DNA from: Carnegiea gigantea
Lineage: Eukaryota; Streptophyta; Magnoliopsida; Caryophyllales; Cactaceae
Length of the DNA stretch: 64,000 nt
Reading direction: 5' to 3'
Assembly (NCBI GenBank): GCA_029747015.1
Contig: JAKOGI010000578.1
Location: 62,001-126,000, forward strand
Positions within the stretch are counted from its first letter, which is position 1. Each line of letters starts with the position of its first letter. The translations under genes and the position numbers were made by a program. Below, piece after piece: positions 33,606 to 45,800 of the stretch. Under the pieces are notes generated by a model that made no database searches, was not told where the DNA came from, and saw nothing but the letters and a program-made list of their open reading frames with translations.

Positions 33606-35094
33606 TCAATAGAGATAAGTAAGCAAAACGCATGCAAATAAGCTAAGCTTCATAATTAGCATCTTAAGGTACCTTTTTTCGGATCGTTTAAATCCGTTTA
33701 AACTTAAGGAGAAGTCGTATACAAACCAAGGCCTTAAGCAAGTTCAAATGCACTTTTAGTTCTTTTTCAAATTTCCTAAACCTATCGACTATTCAGTCGA
33801 GTCACTAACTGAGTAGTTCGACGATTTAGGATCTCTTATAGGCTACAAACATTTTCATAAACTACCAGACAATTGGTAAGTACTTAGAAGCATTCAAAAT
33901 CATGAAAACATGCATTTAACAATCTTTCTTAAACATGTTTGCATTTCGAAAACTATTCACTTAATGTCACTTAGCACATTGAGGGAAAAGGGGATTCACA
34001 CATAGCACATTCATATACTTCGTATCACCATTCATTAAGCCACACATGGCCTCGCAATCCACACGATTGCGGCAATTCACAACCCTATCTCCCTCCTCAC
34101 ACAGCACTGACCACAGGATCCTCGAACCACTCAATAGTTTCACCTCAAGCCATCCAACTTCCAAGCTCGGTTTAATATTGCCATATACAAACCGACAGTA
34201 CATAGAACAATTATATATAGGCATTACATTCATGCTTGACAACAACGTGGTGTTTAAGTGAATCAATTGATGCAATCGAAACATTAAAACTACACTTTGC
34301 CCCTTTTAGTTCGCTAACCGATAGCCACAAGCATAATACTTCATTGAGATAACTACGAATAGACTATTAACATGCCCGAACTGATGTAACCATAACCTTT
34401 AGACGTAATTCAATTCATTCCACAATTACTTCGATTAGCCCCCTCAAGCTTCAAAACGGAGTTCGAACTTATAAATTATTAGAATCACAGTGCTAACATT
34501 CTGTTCATTAAGCATTTCACTACTGTCTGGTTATTAACATTCAGCCTCAATTCGACATTCAAATGACCCAAATCAGTACCATGTTCGTAATTCCTCAACT
34601 TCAATTCCAAATTTACCCAAACTAATTTCTAAACTTGGAATTAACATGCATCAACTAGATTTAACTAAAATCATTGAAATTAATAGTAATTTAGGAGGAA
34701 AGGAACCCTCACCTTGACTCCAAGCTTAAGGTTCGTTCGAGGGCTGTCGGGCTCGGTTTTGAGTGTTGGAAGAAACCCAATTCCTTGACCCTCGCTTGCT
34801 GCTCGCTCGACCAGACCAAACCATGCCCAAATCCGTCCCCAGTCAAGCGTCCAAACCCACGCAAATAGACCCTGAGCGTGCCCAATTTGCACAATTTGAA
34901 CCCTAATTCAACCCCAAACATTCACCCCTAATTTATAGTGGTTTCGAAGCAGCTAAAAGATAAATTGCATGACTGAGTTTTAACAAATGTCTGGGCTTCG
35001 AATTGCACTCAAACCCACCAAAAACATGTTGGGCTCTTCTCGGTTTTTCACCCAAAATTCACACCAAATGCTTGCTAGCTTGTGGGAGAAAGTG

Positions 35095-35805
35095 GACCAT
35101 CCGCCACCGAGGTATTATCCGCTTTGGGGTTACACAACTCACACCAGGGCACGCTCACCCTGAGTCCAGTGCACCCCTCACGGTTTTGTCCTCAAAAGCA
35201 CCTCGATGGGTTGAGGTTTCCCCACGCTTATAAGGCATGGTTCGTTCTCCTTAACGCCCGATGTGGAAAACCTTCATCCACCCCCTCCCAGGGGCCCAGC
35301 GTCCTCTCTGGCACACCGGGTCGGGTCCATGGCTCTGATACCATTGTAACAGCCCACGACCACCCACCATCAAAGTATTGTCCGCTTTAGCGCTACACAA
35401 CTCACACCAGGGCACGCTTACCCTGAGTTCAGTGCACCCCTCATGGTTTTGTCTTTAAAAGGCGCCTCGATGGGTTGATGTTTCCCCATGCTTATAAGGC
35501 ATGGTTCGTTCTCCTCAACTCCCGATGTGGGATACCTTCATCCACCCCCCTCTCAATGGCCCAGCGTCCTCGCTGGCACACCGGGTCGGGTCTATGGCTC
35601 TGATACTATTGTAACAGCCCACAACCACCCGCCATCGAGGTATTGTCCGCTTTGGGGCTACACAGCTCATATCAGGGCACGCTCACCCTGAGTCCAGTGC
35701 ACCGCTCACGGTTTTGTCCTCAAAAGGTGCCTCGATGGGTTGAGGTTTCCCCACGCTTATAAGGCGTTGTTCGTTCTTCTCAACTCCCAATGTGGGATAC
35801 CTTCA
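35095..35805 (-). repeat. TRIM array: LTRs T4, T5, T6 with two interiors
   Basis: T4 about 35095-35276 (its TG end missing), interior 35277-35344, T5 35345-35540, interior 35541-35609, T6 35610-35805. Both interiors are ~69 bp and hold a primer site and a purine-rich end. Direction leftward. A TR-GAG LTR starts 8 bp after T6. Confidence 0.9.
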
Positions 35806-36190
35806 TCCAAAATGTGAGACCTGAAGTTTTGTCGTACTTGCTTAATGAATATTATGCCTGTTGGGTTAGAAAATTTTATTTTAGTATCCGTCAACCTACA
35901 ACTGCCATATTGCCCAAGTTATCGATCTAGCCAACTTCAGAAATCCAAAAATAAATTGTCTAAAATTGTATAACTTGAATAGCCTTCGATTTTTTTGAAG
36001 CTCCAACCGAAGCGATTCCCAAATACGATCACGTTGTTGAACCCTGGTAATAGTTTTGTAATTTACTAAATCAATCCTTAATATATTCAGGGGCAGGTAA
36101 GCTGACCCACGATTATATTTAGGATTCGGTTTAGGATTAAGAGCCGGGAATTCGAACAATATTAATTAGTGGGCCGTAGTTGTATGGGAT

Positions 36191-36193
<3 letters not shown>

Positions 36194-36249
<56 letters not shown>
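36194..36249. repeat. GA microsatellite, ~56 bp
   Basis: Uninterrupted AG repeat in the 5' LTR. The 3' LTR holds only a short impure version near 38904-38932, and the long LTR-B at about 62790-62815 has none. Confidence 0.95.
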
Positions 36250-36251
<2 letters not shown>

Positions 36252-36816
36252 TGCATCCAAAAAGGACCGGAGCCACGGACCCCCGAGCTCTCTCTCTTTC
36301 CCCTTTCTTCTTCTTCTTCTTCCCGACATTGCTCTGTTTCCCAATTCCTCATCCCCTCCTTCGCTTCTCCTCCTTGCACGCATCACGACTAGCAAAACCG
36401 AGCCCCAACCTAACCAACCCAAGAGCCGGCTAGCCTCCTATGCGTGGCTGACCCAAAATTCAGGCATAGGCTAGACTGATTTTGGTGAAGGACCGGCCGA
36501 ACACCTAGCGAATTCGGCGCATGCACAGAAAATTGCGTTAGGGTTTCTGGTTTGGTGGTGTTCGAACCTCACACGAAGGCAGTAGATTTTCTGGGTGTGT
36601 GGAGTTCGAATTTAGCTTCAATCTAGCCAATTTGCACGCATATAGCTTGGATGCGAGATCCACAGGTATGTGACTGATGCGTGGAGTGCCCAGAGTGGAC
36701 TTGCTTGGACTGTATTGCTATGTTTATGATATCGTTATGTAATATCGATTATGATTGTACGGTTATGTAATTAATCATCTTTTTGTAAGGTTTATGAACA
36801 TTAGAAAGGCTTTGAG

Positions 36817-36870
36817 TACTCCGGGCATGTGGCCCGTAGAGTTGTGGACTCCGGCATCTAGCCGTTGAGT
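36817..36870 (+). other. Twin stem-loop module of LTR-B type
   Basis: First: ACTC, stem CGGGC, loop ATGTG, stem GCCCG, bulge TA, GAGT. Second: ACTC, stem CGGC, loop ATCTA, stem GCCG, bulge TT, GAGT. Compared with LTR-A and LTR-C, the third pair of the first stem is G-C instead of A-T. Confidence 0.7.
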
Positions 36871-37191
36871 TTTAGTGTTCTTTTGTACTTTTATACAATT
36901 CAGGGATCTTAATGTAAGGCTTAGGCCTGGGAAAATGGTCAGTTTTCAGGGAAAACTCTATCCATTTCGCTCCAGGAACTAAGAAAATACTATCTCTCCT
37001 AGCCTAAGGTTAAGTCCAAAGCCTAGTTCTGTAATTGTGGCATATATGCTATGTAAGTTTCCTTAAGTTCTGACTGTTAAGTCCCAATAGGTTATGTTTC
37101 AAATTGGTTAAGCAAGTTGCCTTAACAATCTTTCCCAGGGAAAAACTGTGGCATGTAACACGACCCGGTGAGATCAGGGTGTTACATTTGG

Positions 37192-37204
37192 TGGTATCAG
37201 AGCC
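37192..37204 (+). other. Primer-binding site of TR-GAG element
   Basis: TGGTATCAGAGCC, a full match to the usual tRNA-Met primer complement, five bases (TTTGG) after the LTR end. Confidence 0.9.
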
Positions 37205-37466
37205 AGGCTGGGTTTTATATATTAGAAGAAGAGAGAAGCTTGACTCACCAATATGTTTTTATGTGATAAGAGTTATGTGTTATGTGCTATGTGTTATGTG
37301 CTATGCGGTGTATGTTGTATATTAAGTGTTAAGTGTTAAGTGTTAAATTATTGTAAGCTTATTAGAAGGGGGCTAATAGAAATTCCGGTATAAGTAATAC
37401 ATGTATATGATGCACATGGGTAACCTAGAGTCTTATTACGAGTGCAGGAGTTAAGATAGTATACGT

Positions 37467-38364
37467 ATGTCGGAGGAGAGGCAAAATCCTCCTCCACCTC
37501 TACCTCCAAATGATGGGATAGGGATGCTAATTAAATTTCTAAAACTTAAGCCATCTATGTTTGATGGAGCGCCGGACCCAATTCAGTATGAGCATTGGAA
37601 GAGGAAGATTAAAGGATTGCTTGAAGTCATGGAGTGTCCTGCCAATTATAAGGTGAGGGTCGCAGCTCACTTATTTGAGAAAGATGCTAGTTTTTGGTGG
37701 GATACCGTTAAACCAAAAGAAGGTAAACAACAACTAACTTGGGCGCAATTCAAGGGATTATTAGATGAAAAATACTATCCTAGGGAGGTAAAATGGGCTA
37801 AAGAGCAGGAATTTTTGGACTTAAAGCAAGGAAAAATGCCAGTTATTGAGTATATGTCTAAGTTTAATGAATTGAGTAGGTTTGTTCCTCATCAAGTGGC
37901 GAATGAGGAAATGAAAATGGAACTATTTGAGAGAGGCCTCAAAGTTAAGTTAAAAAAAACATGGCTGCACTAACCTCTCCAAATCTCCAAACGATGTATC
38001 AAAAAGACATCAAAGTGGAGCGTGTTATAGATGAGTGTCAGGCATCTGAGTTAGCTACGCAACAGAAAAGGAAGCATGAGGTCGAGAGCTCACAAGCAGG
38101 GATACGTGGGAATGGGAGGATGCCTAACTCCAACCATCAATCTTAGAAGGACCGCACTCCATATAAGCTAAGGCCTCGATGCGAGACGTGTGGCAAGCTC
38201 CATAATGGACCTTGTGCAAGATTAACTGGGGCATGCTTTGAGTGTGGAGAAATTGGGCATTACCAAAACCAATGTCTGAAGAAAGTACAGGAAAACATAC
38301 AAGCTAATCAAAGGACTGAACCAGCAAATAGGCAAGGCGGCAACAATCTCCAAGCAAGGAAATG
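37467..38364 (+). pseudogene. gag of a gag-only (TR-GAG) gypsy-type element, broken
   Basis: Would encode the structural capsid/nucleocapsid precursor. N-terminal proline-rich start (MSEERQNPPPPLPP), then the retrotransposon gag domain (residues ~45-165; FWWDTVK and FNELSRFVPHQV visible). A switch to the -1 frame occurs at an A8 run at about 37951-37959. A basic linker is interrupted by a TAG at 38144-38146, and two zinc-binding motifs follow in the same frame: CETCGKLHNGPC and CFECGEIGHYQNQC (about 38178-38280). The frame ends at the TGA at 38362-38364. No protease, RT or integrase follows. Either one-base indel plus one nonsense change, or a frameshift site, explains the break; I favour mutation. 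Confidence 0.92.
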
Positions 38365-38522
38365 ACTCCACCAATCTCACAGCTCCATGACGTGAATGAA
38401 AGTTGGTAAGAAATCTTCCTTTTAAGTACTTTGATTGTATAAGTATATATGGATTTATTTCGCATCATGTGACCAAAGCGTATAAGTTTCGAGGACGAAA
38501 CTTTTTATAAGTAGGGGAGAAA
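38365..38522 (+). other. 3' interior end and polypurine tract of TR-GAG element
   Basis: Only ~158 bp lie between the gag stop and the 3' LTR. It contains TTTCGAGGACGAAACTTTT and the purine tract AGTAGGGGAGAAA directly before the LTR. The same end sequence occurs inverted at 63181-63235. No pol sequence is present. Confidence 0.88.
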
Positions 38523-39875
38523 TGTGAGACCCGGAGTTTTGTCGTACTTGCTTAATGAATATTATGCCTGTTGGGTTAGAAAATTTTATTTTAGTATCCG
38601 CCAACCTACAACTACCATATTGCCCAAGTTATCGATCTATCCAACTTCAAAAACCCAAAAATAAATTCTCTAAAGTTGTATAACTTGAATAGCCTTTGAT
38701 TTTTTTGAAGTTCCAACCAAAGCGATTCCCAAATACGATCAGATTGTTGAACCCTGGTAATAATTATGTAATTTATTAAATCGATCCTCAATATATTCAG
38801 GGGCGGATAAGCTGACCCACGATTATATTTAGGATTCGGTTTAGGATTAAGAGCCGGGAATTCAAATAATATTAATCAGTGGGCCGTAGTTGTGTGGGAT
38901 TAGTAGAGAGAGAGGGAGAGAGAAAAAAAAAGAGGAGTGTGTCCAAAAAGGACCGGAGCCACGGACCCCCCCGAGCTCACTCTCTTTCCTCTTTCTTCTT
39001 CTTCTTCTTCCCGACATTGCTCTGTTTCCCAATTCCTCATCTCCTCCTTTGCTTCTCCTCCTTGCACGCATCACGACCGGCAAAACCGAGCCCCAACCTA
39101 ACCAACCCAAGAGCCGACCAGCCTCCTACGCGTGGCTGACCCAAAATTCGGGCATAGGCAGGACTGATTTTGGCGAAGGACCAGCCGAACACCTGGCGAA
39201 TTCGGTGCATGCACGAAAAATTGCGTTAGGGTTTCTGGTTTGGTGGTGTTCGAACCTCATGCGAAGGCAGTAGATTTTCTGGATGTGTGGAGTTCGAATT
39301 TAGCTTCAATCTAGCCAATTTGCACGCATATAGCTTGGATTCGGGATCCACAGGTATGTGACTGATGCGTGGAGCACCCAGAGTGGACTTACTTGGACTG
39401 TACTGCTATGTTTATGATATCGTTATGTAATGTCGATTATGATTGTGCGGTTATGTAATTAATCATCTTTTTGTAAGGTTTATGAACATTAGAAAGGCTC
39501 TGTGTACTCCGGGCGTGTGGCCCGTAGAGTTGTGGACCCCAGCGTGTAGCCGTTGAGTTTTTGGTGTTCTTTTGTACTTTTATACAATTCAGGGATCTTA
39601 ATGTAAGGCTTAGGCCTGGGAAAATGGCCAGTTTTCAGGGAAAACTCTGTCCGTTTCGCTCCAGGAACTAAGAAAATACTACCTCTCCTAGCCCAAGATT
39701 AAGTCCAAAGCCTAGCTCTGTGATTGTGGCATATATGCTATGTAAGTTTTCTTAAGTTCTGACTGTTAAGTCCCAATTGGTTATGTTTCAAATTGATTAA
39801 GCAAGTTGCCTTAATAGTCTTTCCCAGGGAAAGACTGTGGCGTGTAACACTACCCGGTGAGATCGGGGTGTTCCC
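38523..39875 (+). repeat. 3' LTR of TR-GAG element
   Basis: About 1353 bp, matching 35813-37186 with the same internal deletion joint (near 39331-39345), so the deletion predates this insertion. The final ACA is changed to CCC. The LTR is followed by TTTGG, the spacer expected before a primer site, and then by TRIM T7. No target duplication with the left flank could be identified. Confidence 0.9.
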
Positions 39876-39885
39876 TTTGGATGGA

Positions 39886-40241
39886 TGAAGGTATCTCACA
39901 TTGGGAGTTGAGGAGAACGAACCACGCCTCATATGCATGGGGAAACCTCAACTCATCGATGCGCCTTTTGAGGACAAAACCGTGAGGGGTGCACTGGACT
40001 CAGGTTGAGCATGCCCTGGTGTGAGCCGTCTAGCCCCAAAGCGGACAATACCGCGATGGCGGGTGCGCCATCAAGGTATTGTCCGCTTTGGGGCTACACA
40101 GCTCACACCAGGGCACGCTCAGCCTGAGTCCAATGCTCCCCTCACGGTTTCGTCCGCAAAAGGCGCCTCGATGGGCTGAGGTTTCCCCACGCTTATAAGG
40201 CGTGGTTTGTTCTCCTCAACTCCCGATGTGGGATACCTTCA
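39886..40241. repeat. Inverted TRIM LTR pair T7 (+) and T8 (-)
   Basis: T7 runs rightward 39886-40065 and T8 leftward 40066-40241. They meet 3' end to 3' end, each lacking its last ~18 bases, at GATGGCGGGTGCGCCATC (40055-40072). A transcript would fold into a hairpin of about 175 bp with a loop of a few bases. Confidence 0.88.
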
Positions 40242-41420
40242 TCCACCCCCCTCTCAGGGGCCCAGCGTCCTCGCTGGCACATCGGGTCGGGTCCATGGCT
40301 TTGATACCATTGTAACAGCCCACGACCACCCGCCATCAAGGTATTGTCCGCTTTGGGGCTATGCAGCTCGCACCAGGGCACGCTCACCCTGAGTCCAGTG
40401 CACCCCTCACAGTTTTATCCTTAAAAGGCGCCTCGATGGATTGAGGTTTCCCCACGCTTATAAGGCGTGGTTCGTTCTCCTCAACTCCCAATGTGGGATA
40501 CCTTCGAAGGTATTCCCACATCAAAGGTATCCCACATCGGGAGTTGAGGAGAACGAACCACGCCTTATAAGCATGGGAAAACCTCAACCCATCGAGGTGC
40601 CTTTTGGGGACAAAACCGCGAAGGGTGCACTGGACTCAGGGTCAGCGTGCCCTGGTGTGAGCTGTGTAGCCCCAAAGCAGACAATACTTCGATGGCGGGT
40701 GGTCGTGGGCTGTTATAATGGTATCAGAGCCATGGACCCGACCCAGTGTGCCAGCGAGGACACTGGGCCCCTGAGAGGGGGTGGATGAAGGTATCCCACG
40801 TCAGGAGTTTAGGAGAACGAACCGCGCCTTGTAAGCATGGAGAAACCTTAACCCATCGAGGCACCTTTTGAAGACGAAACCGTGAGGGGTGCACTGGACT
40901 CTGGGTGAGCGTGCCCTGGTGTGAGCTTTGTAGCCCCAAAGTAGACAATACCTCGGTGGCGGGTGGTCGTGGGCTGTTACAATGGTATCAGAGCCATGGA
41001 CCCGATCCGGTGTGCCAGCGAGGATGCTGGGCCCTTGAGAGGGGGGTGGATGAAGGTATTCCACATCGGAAGTTGAGGAGAACGAACCACGCCTTATAAG
41101 CATGGGAAACCTCAACCCATCGAGGCGCCATTTGAGGACAAAACCGTTAGGGGTGCACTGGACTTAGGGTCAGTGTGCCCTGGCGTAAGCTGTGTAGCCC
41201 CAAAGCGGACAATACCTCAATGGCGGGTGGTCGTGGGCTGTTTTGTGTAGCCCCAAAGCGGACAATACCTCGATGGCAAGTGGTCGTGGGCTGTTACAAA
41301 ATAGCCCACGACCACCCGCCATCGAGGTATTGTCCGCTTTGGGGCTACACAACTCACACCAGGGTACACTCACCCTGAGTCCAGTACACCTCTCACGGTT
41401 TTGTCCTCAAAAGGCGCCTC
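40242..41420. repeat. TRIM array T9 to T14 with two orientation switches
   Basis: Interior 40242-40310, T9 (-) 40311-40505, T10 (+) about 40506-40717 with its first ~18 bases duplicated, interior 40718-40785, T11 (+) 40786-40981, interior 40982-41050, T12 (+) 41051-41242, T13 (+) terminal fragment about 41243-41298, T14 (-) about 41299-41420, truncated. T9 and T10 meet by their starts at TACCTTCGAAGGTA (40500-40513). T13 and T14 meet by their ends at TGTTACAAAATAGCCC. Confidence 0.86.
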
Positions 41421-42825
41421 TTACAGTCATTACATCATGCATTAAATACATGTGTATACAACCACTCAAGCTATACCATAATATAATGAAATTCGTGGAG
41501 TGTAAGCAATGGCTCAGAGATCATACTGTTTGACAAATCACACAAGTTATATTGTTCGGCTAATTCAGCCACATGCCTTACCAAACTCAAGCTAAGTAAA
41601 CACCATGAAGTGCATTTGCTAAACAATTCGTCAACAAAACACGTCAATGACCATTTCATAACAAGTTCAAAGTAACTATACAGGCTCCTATGAGCTTAGC
41701 ACTACACGTATGCCATGTTGATACTCGAAGACACTTAAACTCATTCATTGTCACGCAAGAATGTACCTATGTGACTGTATGTAAATGCAAACCCTAGGTT
41801 GCAACCTATAGTAAAAGGATAAATCTTAGGTCTATGGCTTATGGGCCTATATGCTTCCGCTGCGCTACTCTAATCAATCAAATAAGGGCAAGAATATATG
41901 AATGCGGGTTTCTATGGTTGTTTCATCATGCTTCAAACACAGGCGCATGCAGTTACTTAGCTATAACATGAAATTATAGAAGCCACGGAATGCAAATAAT
42001 GAGTCAGGGGTCATGTCATGCTATGAATTGCAAAACTTGTATTATCTAAACGACCAAGTCATATAATAAACCAACTTAAGTCAACCAAACATCAAAAAGT
42101 GCAACAACTTATTCATAAAACACATAACTGGTCATGGACTCATCAAGCAGCGAATGCATCTTGACAAGTATTCAATACATCTAGTTACACATAGGAGCTT
42201 ATGCTCATAGAACAAGGCACGAACACCATTGTAAAGCAAATGCAAGTCTTCAGACGCAATAATAAGGCCTAACTATGGAATTAGAAAGGATTTTATGCGA
42301 AAGAAAAACCTTAAGTCACTATTTAAGAAGGATCTCAACTTTCAAGGTCTCTATGTTTCGAAAAAAGAATGGCTTAACTATTTCTAGCTCATTCCCTACC
42401 AACCATTGAGTGCGTCTGCTCACTCCATTAAGGGGCCCAAGGAGCAGATCGTGTTTTAGGGGCAAAGATAAGCTTACAGTTAGGGCTTTTCAATCATTCG
42501 ATTTTAAATCATATGTTCTTTAAACCTTCGACTAAAATCTCTAAGGCATATAAGCGAAATAACTTTCGATTGAGCTAACACTTAACTCATCCATGAAAAT
42601 ACGAGCCACTCAGCCTACACCTTAGCAAATGGTTCTTTCATGCAACCATTCAGCTCACTCAAGCTGCACCTAACTAGGTAAATGCACTAACATTCCCACA
42701 AAACTCACATTTGCACACCTAGTAGGCATATATCACATCACTATGAACGTATTCCTATCGGACTATATGAATGCAAGACTCAGGTCGCGGCCTATGGTCG
42801 TAGGACCATGCTTTGATACCATCAA
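41421..42825 (-). other. 5' non-coding interior and primer site of A-type element (A2)
   Basis: The primer site (reverse complement of TTGATGGTATCAAAGC) is at 42810-42825, next to the A2 LTR end. Reading leftward, ~1.4 kb shows no coding potential. 41935-42140 is similar, inverted, to 52170-52390, supporting a shared interior. It is cut by TRIM T14 at 41420. Absence of gag and pol fits a LARD. Confidence 0.7.
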
Positions 42826-45800
42826 TGTAATACCCCAGCCCCTAAGGCTAGAAGCATTATGTTTTTTTTAACTTTTTACGTAAATTTCTGGGCGGACAGA
42901 ATTTCTCCTAAAAACTGACCGTTTCCAGGCTAAAAGCCTCACAATAAGTCCATGTAATCAACGGAAGCGCAAAACATTTAAAAGAAACTCAACGGCCACA
43001 CACCGGAGTTCATAACTCAACGAGCCACCTGCTCGGAGTACACCAAACAGAATAGTTCATTAATATAAGAAAAGTAAACGATACAACTCAACGGTCTACA
43101 CAACCATAGTACTGGGGTTTACATCCCAAAACACAGCTAAGTTCGAGTAAAGACATCTAACCAATCAGATGGTTGGCTCACACGGCCATACAGAGTGACT
43201 CATAAACAATATACATTATATAAGCTAGAAAACATAGTTCACATCAATTATAAACTAGGAATATGTTATATTACATCGTTAAACTCATGAATCTACATCT
43301 ATATAGCACACATAACTCTTTTTTAATCAAGGGTAAACTTTAACTCCGCATAAGTGGCTTGACTTTCACCCGTCACAAAGAAAACCTAGGAAAAAGGGGA
43401 AAGAGTAGTGGGATAAGCAACCACACACTCAGTGAGTGCCCCCCAACCCCCTTAAAACCAAAACCATTGCAGGTAATAATATCTTTACTAGTCACATATC
43501 ACGTATCCATACTTCACTATCATATTAGGCATTCCTAAAATTCTTATGGAAATATCATTAACCATAAACTTCACTTTAAGCACTCAAACACATTTCTAGG
43601 TCTCTAAATGACCAAACTTCTTTACTAGCAAACACTCGGGCATGTAGACAGGCAACAGAGACTATGAATTGAACTTTCTTTCGCAAAGGAAGCACATTCA
43701 AACTTATAGACTTGATGCATTACAAAGATATGGTCATGCTTTACTTAGAGTTTCATTCATACTGCACTTAGATTATGAATCACAAGATATGCACAAACAT
43801 CTTTCGTTCTTTTTGTGAAATCACTTTACTTAGCCTTACTTAAAATCTCATTCACATTTCATCAATAAGAAAGCACAGAACATGCACGTGTTATACACAG
43901 GAAGCTTTCTTTCTTTCTATTGAAAACACTTCATTTAGCCTCTGGAGGCTCATAAAAACTCTTCTCTTAGCCTCTTGAGGCTCATATTCTTTAAATGAAT
44001 TTCTTTTGTCTTGGTCTCATAATGACCCTTAAAAAACTTTCTTTCTGAAATATTTAAAAAGGCGAAACATCGACTGCTTTTCTTATTTAATAAGAAACTA
44101 CTCTGGGCATAAGATTATCATGAAGTGCTGGTTGGGAGAGATCTACACTCAATCCCAGTGAGATTAACTCACACTATGCTCTTACTCCTGGGATGGTAAC
44201 TAGCTTTGGACCTTAACCCTCGTCGGGGTCTCTAGGGATTCCTCCCTAGGCTAGGGATTCCCCCGTTTAAGCAGGTTCACTCCCATCTATTGTCCCTAAG
44301 CACTTATCTTAGCCATTTAAACTGGTCATAACGACTAATAAGTTTGCTGCCTCTCACAGCGAAATCCATTATTATGTAACTCACGTCTTTGTAAAACTCT
44401 TTAGGAATTCCCTTGTTCAAGCAGGTTCACTCCCAAAACTGTATTCATTTAGTTGAAATAGGCCATCATGCATTAATAATTATGGCTACTGTTATTTCAA
44501 AACATGAAATCCTTCTTTGAAAAACTCACCCTATTGAACATAATGTAACTTGAGGACATGGAAGGGAAGGGGGGTCCACATGTATCACATTCAAGCACTT
44601 CATAATCAATTCAGGACAATGAGCCACACATGGCCTCGCAATCCACACGAATGCGGTTAATTCACAACCCAGGCTCCCTCCTCACAAGCACTGTACCACA
44701 AGAACCTCGAACCACTCATATTTCTACCTCAAACCATCCAACTACCATCTCGGTTTTAAATTTAGTAATCATAACATATTATCATGCTAGCTTATAAAGA
44801 GATAGGAATTAGGTACTTACCTGGGCAAGCAGCACCATCCAGCGGTGCGTTACAGTAAGCATACATACATATATATACAATCACATCCACATATATAACT
44901 ATAGTACTTTACTTGGCAACTCAAGCATGAATTGACTCTAAGCATTTATAGTTTACCCCTAAGTTACTTAACGAACAAGAGTTAACTAATCGTACATATA
45001 TCAAACCTAAACATTCGTAAATCATTTCGAAGTTAACAAACGATTATGAAATAACTAAGCATATATACGTTCATTCTAAACACTTATAATTCCTTTCGAA
45101 TTTAATAAACGATCATGGAATGACTAAACATATATACGCTGATTCTAAACACTTGCGATTCACTTCGAAGTTAATATACGATTATGAAGCGACAAAACAT
45201 ATATATGTTAATTCTAAACACTTACGATTCACTTCGAAGTTAATATATGATTATGAAATGACTAAACATATATACGTTAATTCTAAGCATTTATCATTCA
45301 TTTCGAAGTTAGAAAACGATTATGAATTAACTAAACGTACAAAAACATTTATATTCCACTTCAAAGTTAGTTTTCAGGCATGAATTAACTGAATAGGTTC
45401 GAATCCAAGCTAAACATGCATAATTCACGTCGAATTAAATCTTCAGGCATGAATTAACTGATTAGGTTCGAATCAAAGCTAAACAAGCATAATTCACTTC
45501 GAATTAAATCTTTAGGCGTGAATTAACTGAATAGATTTGAATCAAAGCTAAACATGCATAATTCACTTCGAATTAAGTCTTCAGGCATGAATTAACTAAA
45601 TTCACTCGAATCGATTCTAAGCCACTTTCGAGTATTAATCAACTAAACTAACATATATTGATTCGAAGTCACTATTGAACATGAACTAGCTAAACTTAAC
45701 ATGCTTCGCAACTTAAAACTTAAAACGATTTTGAAACTACTAATACTTAGGAGGCGAGAAACACCCACCTTGAACGCAAGCTAAGGGCCCGATTTGGGTG

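Larger units (their letters stand above)
30894..35094 (-). repeat. LTR-C copy, minus orientation, ~4.2 kb
   Basis: Related to LTR-A at both ends (U5-like block 30894-31500 with twin stem-loops at 31049-31102; a block with GTGGATTGCGAGGCCAT near 34040-34090) but carrying the 60-bp minisatellite of LTR-B and a stem-loop array at 32277-32547. The inverted partner is 48375-51735. Its extreme LTR end is missing at 30894 and its start is cut by a TRIM LTR near 35095. The ORFs near 34680-34921 lie in the promoter-proximal GC-richer block and are not conserved as proteins. Confidence 0.82.
35813..37186 (+). repeat. 5' LTR of TR-GAG element (short LTR-B)
   Basis: 1374 bp, TGTGAGACC to GGTGTTACA. It matches the two ends of long LTR-B but lacks the roughly 2.5-3 kb middle with the minisatellite and TA tract. 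The joint is near 36655-36660 (GCTTGGATGCGA to GATCCACAGG). Contains a GA microsatellite at 36194-36249 and the twin stem-loop module at 36817-36870. Confidence 0.92.

Noticed and set aside
36169..36480. ORFs through the GA microsatellite and neighbouring block (also 38862-39273 and 62578-62862)
   Set aside because: Low-complexity sequence of the LTR-B U3 region, present in all copies without a conserved frame.
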